Part shown: piece by piece, positions 58,811 to 64,000 of the stretch
How positions within the stretch are numbered: position 1 is the stretch's first letter
Layout: the number at the start of each line of letters is the position of its first letter
Source: Globisporangium splendens
Lineage: Eukaryota; Oomycota; Peronosporomycetes; Pythiales; Pythiaceae
Direction: 5' to 3'
DNA: 64,000 bases
Assembly: GCA_006386115.1 (NCBI GenBank)
Contig: VFIW01000012.1
Span: forward strand, 744,001 to 808,000
Made by a program: the position numbers and the translations under genes
The notes under the pieces: model-generated
Database searches by the model: none
What the model was told of the DNA's origin: nothing
What the model saw: only the letters and a program-made list of their open reading frames with translations

Positions 58811-60966
58811 GGTGGGGCTGAACGAGAAAACGATTGAGCGACTCTGGAAGTGGAAGAGTGCTCACCGTGGGCAAATCGAGGCTTTGCAGCAGCGTTGTTC
58901 GGCGCTTGAGGAACGCTGCGAGAGTCTCGAGAACCTTGTCGCCGATCACGAGTCGAAGATCGAAGATCGACGATCTGACAGAAGGTTCTGCCCAGTGTTC
59001 GGCTTTGGAGTCCCGTTTCGAGGAACGGTTCCAACAGGTTCAGGACGAACTTGTTCGACTCCAGAAGAACGAGAAGTCTCGCGAGTTGGCTCACGATCGC
59101 CTGTTGCGCTCTGTGGAAGAAGCAGGTTCGGCTCTCGAGGTACTTCGTGGCGAGTACCATTCTCGTCTTCAAGCGTTGGAGGCAGTGACGGACCAATCCT
59201 TCGATCCTTCAACGTCCGTACGCCGAGAAGAATCTCCAGCAGCTTTGCGTGTTGCTCCTTCGCAATCAGTGGACAAGCTTCACGATCAGCTCGATCGTTT
59301 GCCGGACATCTCGTAGGATCGCGAATCCTTGGAAGGTAAGGCTTTTAGTCTACCCACACCACATAAAATGTGGGTGTAGACGCCTGCGTGTAGGAATGTC
59401 CTAGCGTGTAGGCATCACCATGTGCAGTTCACTCCTTTAACGGTCCAATTAAAACCTTGGCAGAGCTTGAGCTTCCAAGTGGACACTGTCATGTTCAGAG
59501 AACAGGTGTCTCCGTGCTAAGTAATACAAGATCATTGATCTTATAACTTGCTTGTTCTTCCTTCCGCTCTTGTCTGCTTGTTCCTTTTGCAGATCCTGAG
59601 CCTTCGCGATTGCGTCTCGAACAAACCTCACAACGGCTTGTCTTCTCACAACAAAGTCATCGACTTGCTGCCCTTCACGACTTGTTAGGTCGTCGAGGGG
59701 TTTCATCGAGTCAAAATTTGCTTTCAACTCGGAAGCAGCATTCAGGTCGTAAGACGACTTCGGCTTGTTTCCGTGAGCCGGAGTCCCTCCCCACTTAAGG
59801 TAGAGACCTCACCCATTATGGAAGCAGGCACTCGAGGGTGAATGCCATAGTTCACATAAAATGGAGAGTGACCCGTCGAGACATGCGTGGAGTTGTTCAA
59901 CGCAAACTCTGCGAGAGGGAGAAACTCACTCCACTCTTTGAAAGACGTTTCGTACGGCGCAACACGTCTTCGAGGACACGATTCACTTCGCTCTGTTTTG
60001 ACCGTCCGTTTCAGGGTGTGCCCTGTTGACATGGACACGTGGTTCCAGAAAAAGTCCGAGCAGATTCACTGCCAGAACTTGACTTAAGAACAAGTGGTGT
60101 CACGGCCATACACGATCTCGACTGGTATCTTGTAGACTGACTACGACGTTTACAAGACCTTGCAGTCTTCTCAGCAGAAGATCTTGTCCGAAACAGGCGC
60201 AAGATTAACCATCTTGCTGAATCGGTCCACAAAACACCAGATGCCATTGCGTCCATGTGTGCTCCTTGAAGTCCGAATATGAAATCCCATACTCCCCAGA
60301 CTTCCCACTGTCCGCGGGACGCCAATAACCGAAGTGGGTGCCTCTGTGTAACCATATGGTTTCAACTCGTTGGCTAGACCCTCGCAAGTCCTCACCTACT
60401 TGCTACCCACTGTACATGTGTGGCCAGTAGTAATCCCTGAAAGACTGAGAAACGTTTTCTCACGCCGAGGTGGCCACCCGAAGGACTGTCATGGTACTCA
60501 TACAAGAGTCGATGGCGCCGACTTCGTCGTTTTGGAAAACACCCTTGTGCTGTATCCGCCTTTGTCGACCGCATAACAACACCCATTGTATACTCGGAAG
60601 CGGTGAACTCGCGATTTGTGCGCGAACGGAAGACCTTCAGGTGCTTTGTCGTAAGGGTCCTTGAAGAAAAAAATACTTCAACAGTCCTACATGTTTCGTC
60701 AGACTTGTACCTTCGACTATCCTCTTCTCGCACTGTAGCAAGCCGCAACCGCGATCGCTGGATTCTTCACAGAGTCACCGCTCCGTCCGTTCTTTCACTC
60801 TGGCTTCGGTCGTATCCGGCTCTTGACAGCGCATCGTCAAGTGTTTCGATCTTGCTGGCTTGTAGTGGTACAACAAAGTTGTACCTGCAAAGAAGGCGAA
60901 ACCATCTCGCATTCTTTGCGACAAATGAGGAGTCCTGCCCTGCCGTACGCAGAGAATGCTGATCAG
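58811..60966 (-). pseudogene. integrase and linker region of copy 2, many small indels
   Basis: Alignment by eye with copy 1 shows the same sequence with frequent one-base insertions or losses. The zinc-domain part (RLLYEYHDSPSGGHLG), the DDE part (about 60330-59980) and the C-terminal part (FDSMKPLDDLTSREGQQVDD) fall in three different frames. The linker (GPSLPPTLEDENGTRHEVP) precedes the chromodomain. Nearby parts of the element are almost unchanged. Confidence 0.7.
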
Positions 60967-62634
60967 TTAGATAGAAAGCGCTCCCGCCAAGCAAATACGA
61001 CCCTGAACTTTGACCAAAGAATACTTCATCGCCAGAAGTTCCTTGTCATGAACTGGGTAGTTCCGTTCTGCGGGTCGGAGTTGTCGCGACTGATACGACA
61101 CAACTCGCTCATGACCCTCATCATCGTGTTGCATCAATGCGCAACCGATGGCATAGTCGCTCGCATCGCAGACGACGTGGAACGGCTTGTCGTGGTTTGG
61201 CAGAGCCAAGACAGGAGCTTCTCGAAGACTCCTCTTGACTTCTTCGAACGCCGTCTGATGGTCTTTCGACCACTTCCACTCAACGTCTTTCTTCAAGAGC
61301 TGTGTGAGGGGTTGCACCAACGCTACATAATTGCGCGTGTACTTGTGCAAGTAGTTGGCTAGACCCAACCATTGTCGCAGCTGTTTGACGTTCTGAGGCA
61401 CTGGCCAATTGTCAATAGCTTTGACCTTCTCCGGATCGACTCGAACACCGCTCTTGCCCACAAAACAACCGAGAACAGGGATCTCGGGGGCGAAGAACAT
61501 GCACTTCTTCAAGTTTGCGTAGAGTTTGTTCTCACGCATGACCTGGAAAACTTGACGAAGATGATCGAGATGAACATCGACATCAGACTCCCCATTCGTG
61601 GTCTTACTGTGAACGAAAATATCGTCAAAGTAACTTGGTGCAAATGTTCGCAGAGGACGAAGAACGTTCGTGACCATTCGATTGAAGGTCGCAGGAGCAT
61701 TCTTCAGTCCCTGTGGCATCACTGACCATTCCCACAGCATACCACTCGGGGTGCTCACTGCGGTTAGTGGGACATCGTCTTCGCGCATTCGAATCTGATA
61801 GAACCCATCTTTCAGATCGATAGCACTAAAGACGGTGCTGCCAACCATTCCATCAAGGATCATGTCCTTGCGTGGAACCGGAGTCTGGGCTGGAATTGTC
61901 GCGTCGTTCAGCTTGTTAAAAGCGTGAACAATGCGCCAACCTCCAGTTGCCTTCTTCACACAGAAAGTGGGGCTGCAATGCGGAGACTTGCTTTCCCGCA
62001 CATGACCAGCCTTAGCACGTTGTGCAAAGAACTCGTCGGTCGCCTCGACTTGTTCCTTTGGCAACGGCCACTGTCTTGTGATGCAGTACTTCGTGCCAGG
62101 AAGTACATCTATCTCATGGCGAATGCCTCTGTTGAATGGCAATTCGTTCGGCACCTTGTCAGGGAAAATGTCTTCATATTCCCTGGCAAGCGCATACACG
62201 GGGTTCTTCTTGAGGGAGTCCCACGACTGCTCCTCGAACCTTTCCTTCCGTGTCTTTTCGTCCAACACATCTGCATCCGCACTAGATGCTGTGTTGACGA
62301 AGCCTTTGTCGACCATTTCGACGATCACACACACCTGCGCAATATCGCCTCTCGCTAGGCTGCGCTCCAGTGTCTTCTTGCTCATCGATGGCAAGGAAAT
62401 CAATTCTTCGACTGAACTTGGAGGATTTTCAATCTTCACGTGACGGATTACATCCACGCCACCTTCTTCACTGTAGACCGCGATATTCACAAACTCGCTT
62501 GGAATGTCTTGTGCTTGGACACTCCCTTCGTCATCACCACTTGTACCTTGATCAGGGGAACTCAAAACTCTTGACGAAACACTTCTCTTGCTGGTCTTCT
62601 TCTTCTTGTCTTGGGAAGGGTGTCTGTTCCTCTT
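60967..62634 (-). CDS. reverse transcriptase/RNase H of copy 2
   Basis: Open from just after a TGA at 62637-62635 to 60967. The RT core is intact, with YFDDIFVHS and FSAIDLKDGFYQIRM. The frame breaks near 61010, where KYSLVKF in copy 1 becomes KYSLVKV and then runs to an early stop: an indel inside RNase H. Confidence 0.85.
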   Translation of the reverse strand, partial: KRNRHPSQDKKKKTSKRSVSSRVLSSPDQGTSGDDEGSVQAQDIPSEFVNIAVYSEEGGVDVIRHVKIENPPSSVEELISLPSMSKKTLERSLARGDIAQVCVIVEMVDKGFVNTASSADADVLDEKTRKERFEEQSWDSLKKNPVYALAREYEDIFPDKVPNELPFNRGIRHEIDVLPGTKYCITRQWPLPKEQVEATDEFFAQRAKAGHVRESKSPHCSPTFCVKKATGGWRIVHAFNKLNDATIPAQTPVPRKDMILDGMVGSTVFSAIDLKDGFYQIRMREDDVPLTAVSTPSGMLWEWSVMPQGLKNAPATFNRMVTNVLRPLRTFAPSYFDDIFVHSKTTNGESDVDVHLDHLRQVFQVMRENKLYANLKKCMFFAPEIPVLGCFVGKSGVRVDPEKVKAIDNWPVPQNVKQLRQWLGLANYLHKYTRNYVALVQPLTQLLKKDVEWKWSKDHQTAFEEVKRSLREAPVLALPNHDKPFHVVCDASDYAIGCALMQHDDEGHERVVSYQSRQLRPAERNYPVHDKELLAMKYSLVKVQGRICLAGALSI

Positions 62635-63378
62635 TCATTCACTCTTGTCAACGCCATCGCGAACCTTCTCGTCGTCGATGGCAAAGGAGACAGTCTTTTT
62701 CTGGCGCCTGACTGCTCCACCTCCGTTCATCTTCTTTAAAATGGGTACCGCTTGTGAACATGGGGGGCCATCGCACACCGCAATATCACAAGGGTCATCT
62801 GGGATCTCTTCCACAGATGTATACACCCATACCACTTCATCCGTTGTTGTGCAGCACAAGTCAACATCTCGTGACTTGCCAACGGAGATCTTCATATTCA
62901 TCCAGTCAATGCTAGGTTGATAACGCTTCAACCACGGCATTCCCAGGATGATGTCAAACTTGTCATCGAGGTCGAGTAAGATGAACTCGTCTTCACCTCG
63001 GAAATCTTCACACTTGATTGCCAAGCGCACCACGCGCTTCGGCATCTTCACAGTTGACCCATTTGCCAACCGGACAATCATCGCCTTCTCTTCATTCGCA
63101 TCGGGCACGAAGATACCATGCCTGATGATCACTTCATTTCGAACAAAGTTGTTCGACGCACCGGTGTCAACCAAAGCTCGTAGAGGCGTTGAAATACCGT
63201 CTACATGAACTTTGTGAACGATCAAACTTGACGTTTGACTGACACTCTTCTCACTCATAGTGGAAACTGCATGTGCTTGATGCACATAGGGGTCAGAGTC
63301 CTGTGTCTCCACAACGTCCACAGTCCTCTTTTCCGGGCCAGTAGGAGGCCCCTCCCCTACTGTCCATTCCCGTTTTTT
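62635..63378 (-). CDS. protease and linker of copy 2 pol
   Basis: Entered by -1 frameshift at 63378-63372. ALVDTGASNNF and FDIILGMPW are present. It ends at a TGA where copy 1 has TGG (Trp), a single G-to-A change, and the frame resumes directly afterwards. Confidence 0.85.
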   Translation of the reverse strand, partial: KKREWTVGEGPPTGPEKRTVDVVETQDSDPYVHQAHAVSTMSEKSVSQTSSLIVHKVHVDGISTPLRALVDTGASNNFVRNEVIIRHGIFVPDANEEKAMIVRLANGSTVKMPKRVVRLAIKCEDFRGEDEFILLDLDDKFDIILGMPWLKRYQPSIDWMNMKISVGKSRDVDLCCTTTDEVVWVYTSVEEIPDDPCDIAVCDGPPCSQAVPILKKMNGGGAVRRQKKTVSFAIDDEKVRDGVDKSE

Positions 63379-64000
63379 GGCCCAGGTGACCGCTCGAACC
63401 GACGACCGTAAGAACGATCGTGGGTGTTCGAACGAGCACCCTGTGTCGTTTGCCGATCCGGCAAAGACACCTTGCAGTTCCGAGCAATATGACCCGGCTT
63501 CCCGCAACGGAAACACTTCCCATCGTTGCGAGGACGCTCATTTCCAGGCGTGGAAATGTACGAAATGTCCATGGGCTCGGGACCGTCATGCGCAACATTT
63601 GATTGCCGCATTGGTCTCGACGCAAACCCATGGAACTTCGCTTGCTTCATGCTGAACTCTTCTTGCATCGCACGTTCGATGGCTTCGTCCAGCGTCTTGG
63701 GGTACTCGCGGAACAGTTGGTTCCAAATCGGACCATCGCTCAGACCCGTCATGAACGTCACGACTTGCGTCGGAACGTCAATCGGCTCGTCAACGATACT
63801 CGACACCAAGTAGCGAGCACGTTGTGCATACGAGTGAAGGTCGAAACGGCCTTGACGAAGCTTGAGGAACTCGGTGCGCGCACGGAACTCACTCTGTGGA
63901 GGTTCAAACGTCTTCTTGAGTTCGGTCTTGAAGTGGTCGTAGCTGGGGAAGCAGTTTAGATCCGCTAAACGCTTACCATATGCCCAGCTCTTCGCACGAC
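63357..64000 (-). CDS. gag of copy 2 (partial, 5' part outside the window)
   Basis: The C-terminal part of gag with the CCHC knuckle CFRCGKPGHIARNC. The minus-strand sequence up to 64000 aligns in frame with copy 1 gag (GRAKSWAYGKRLADL onward) and has no stop. Stop TAG at 63359-63357. Confidence 0.85.
   Translation of the reverse strand, partial: RAKSWAYGKRLADLNCFPSYDHFKTELKKTFEPPQSEFRARTEFLKLRQGRFDLHSYAQRARYLVSSIVDEPIDVPTQVVTFMTGLSDGPIWNQLFREYPKTLDEAIERAMQEEFSMKQAKFHGFASRPMRQSNVAHDGPEPMDISYISTPGNERPRNDGKCFRCGKPGHIARNCKVSLPDRQTTQGARSNTHDRSYGRRFERSPGPKNGNGQ
63372..63378 (-). promoter_or_regulatory. -1 frameshift site of copy 2
   Basis: A_AAA_AAC on the minus strand, same register as in copy 1. 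Confidence 0.7.

Larger units (their letters stand above)
57488..64000 (-). mobile_element. Ty3/gypsy chromovirus copy 2 (minus strand, runs out of the window)
   Basis: Read on the minus strand from 64000 down: gag (partial), PR, RT, RNase H, IN, chromodomain, polypurine tract and 3' LTR. The gag-to-RT part is nearly identical to copy 1. The IN part is littered with single-base gaps. The 5' LTR lies beyond the window. It sits tail to tail with copy 1 and interrupts it. Confidence 0.88.

Overview
The window looks like nuclear DNA of an oomycete (a stramenopile water mould). Genes are close together on both strands and hold mostly short GT-AG introns of roughly 50-110 nt. Three gene starts are preceded by a TCATT-N5-WTTT element that resembles the oomycete Inr+FPR core promoter. 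The repeats are Ty3/gypsy chromoviruses and a LINE-type RNase H relic. The species cannot be named from sequence alone.

Left part (1-15.5 kb): the 3' end of an unrecognised gene; 26S proteasome ATPase Rpt5 (PSMC3); a cyclic-nucleotide-gated-type potassium channel with two gene-model problems; then the two classical cobalamin enzymes of eukaryotes close together on the same strand, methionine synthase (METH) and methylmalonyl-CoA mutase (MUT). A small unknown acidic/Ser-rich gene lies between them on the other strand.

Middle part (15.5-49.7 kb): a giant minus-strand gene (about 3282 aa) in which a ConA-like domain, PH-BEACH, BEACH, WD40 and a C-terminal ELMO domain form one protein; TrmB/METTL1 tRNA m7G methyltransferase, head to head with an XPA/Rad14 repair factor; an F-box protein; an SLC35F-type transporter; a C2 + U-box protein; a TMEM41/VTT membrane protein; a TBC Rab-GAP; a 4.6-kb gene-poor stretch holding a hAT-like element with 8-bp target duplications; an unknown protein with an RVxF-like motif; a PHTF-family membrane protein; and a LicD-type membrane protein. 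Most of these are housekeeping or trafficking genes with no obvious shared pathway. The METH/MUT pair is the only functionally coherent neighbourhood.

Right part (49.7-64 kb): repeat territory. Decayed coding relics and a LINE RNase H relic are interrupted by a plus-strand Ty3/gypsy chromovirus (copy 1: 5' LTR, gag, PR-RT-RH, IN). Copy 1 is cut inside the integrase C-terminus by a second, minus-strand copy (copy 2), whose 3' LTR, chromodomain, IN, RT, PR and gag run to the window end. Both copies carry an in-frame A_AAA_AAC slippery heptamer just before the gag stop, with pol in the -1 frame. Copy 1 has an in-frame stop between RNase H and IN. Copy 2 has a stop after PR and a dense cluster of single-base indels across IN that looks more like uncorrected sequence error than ageing.
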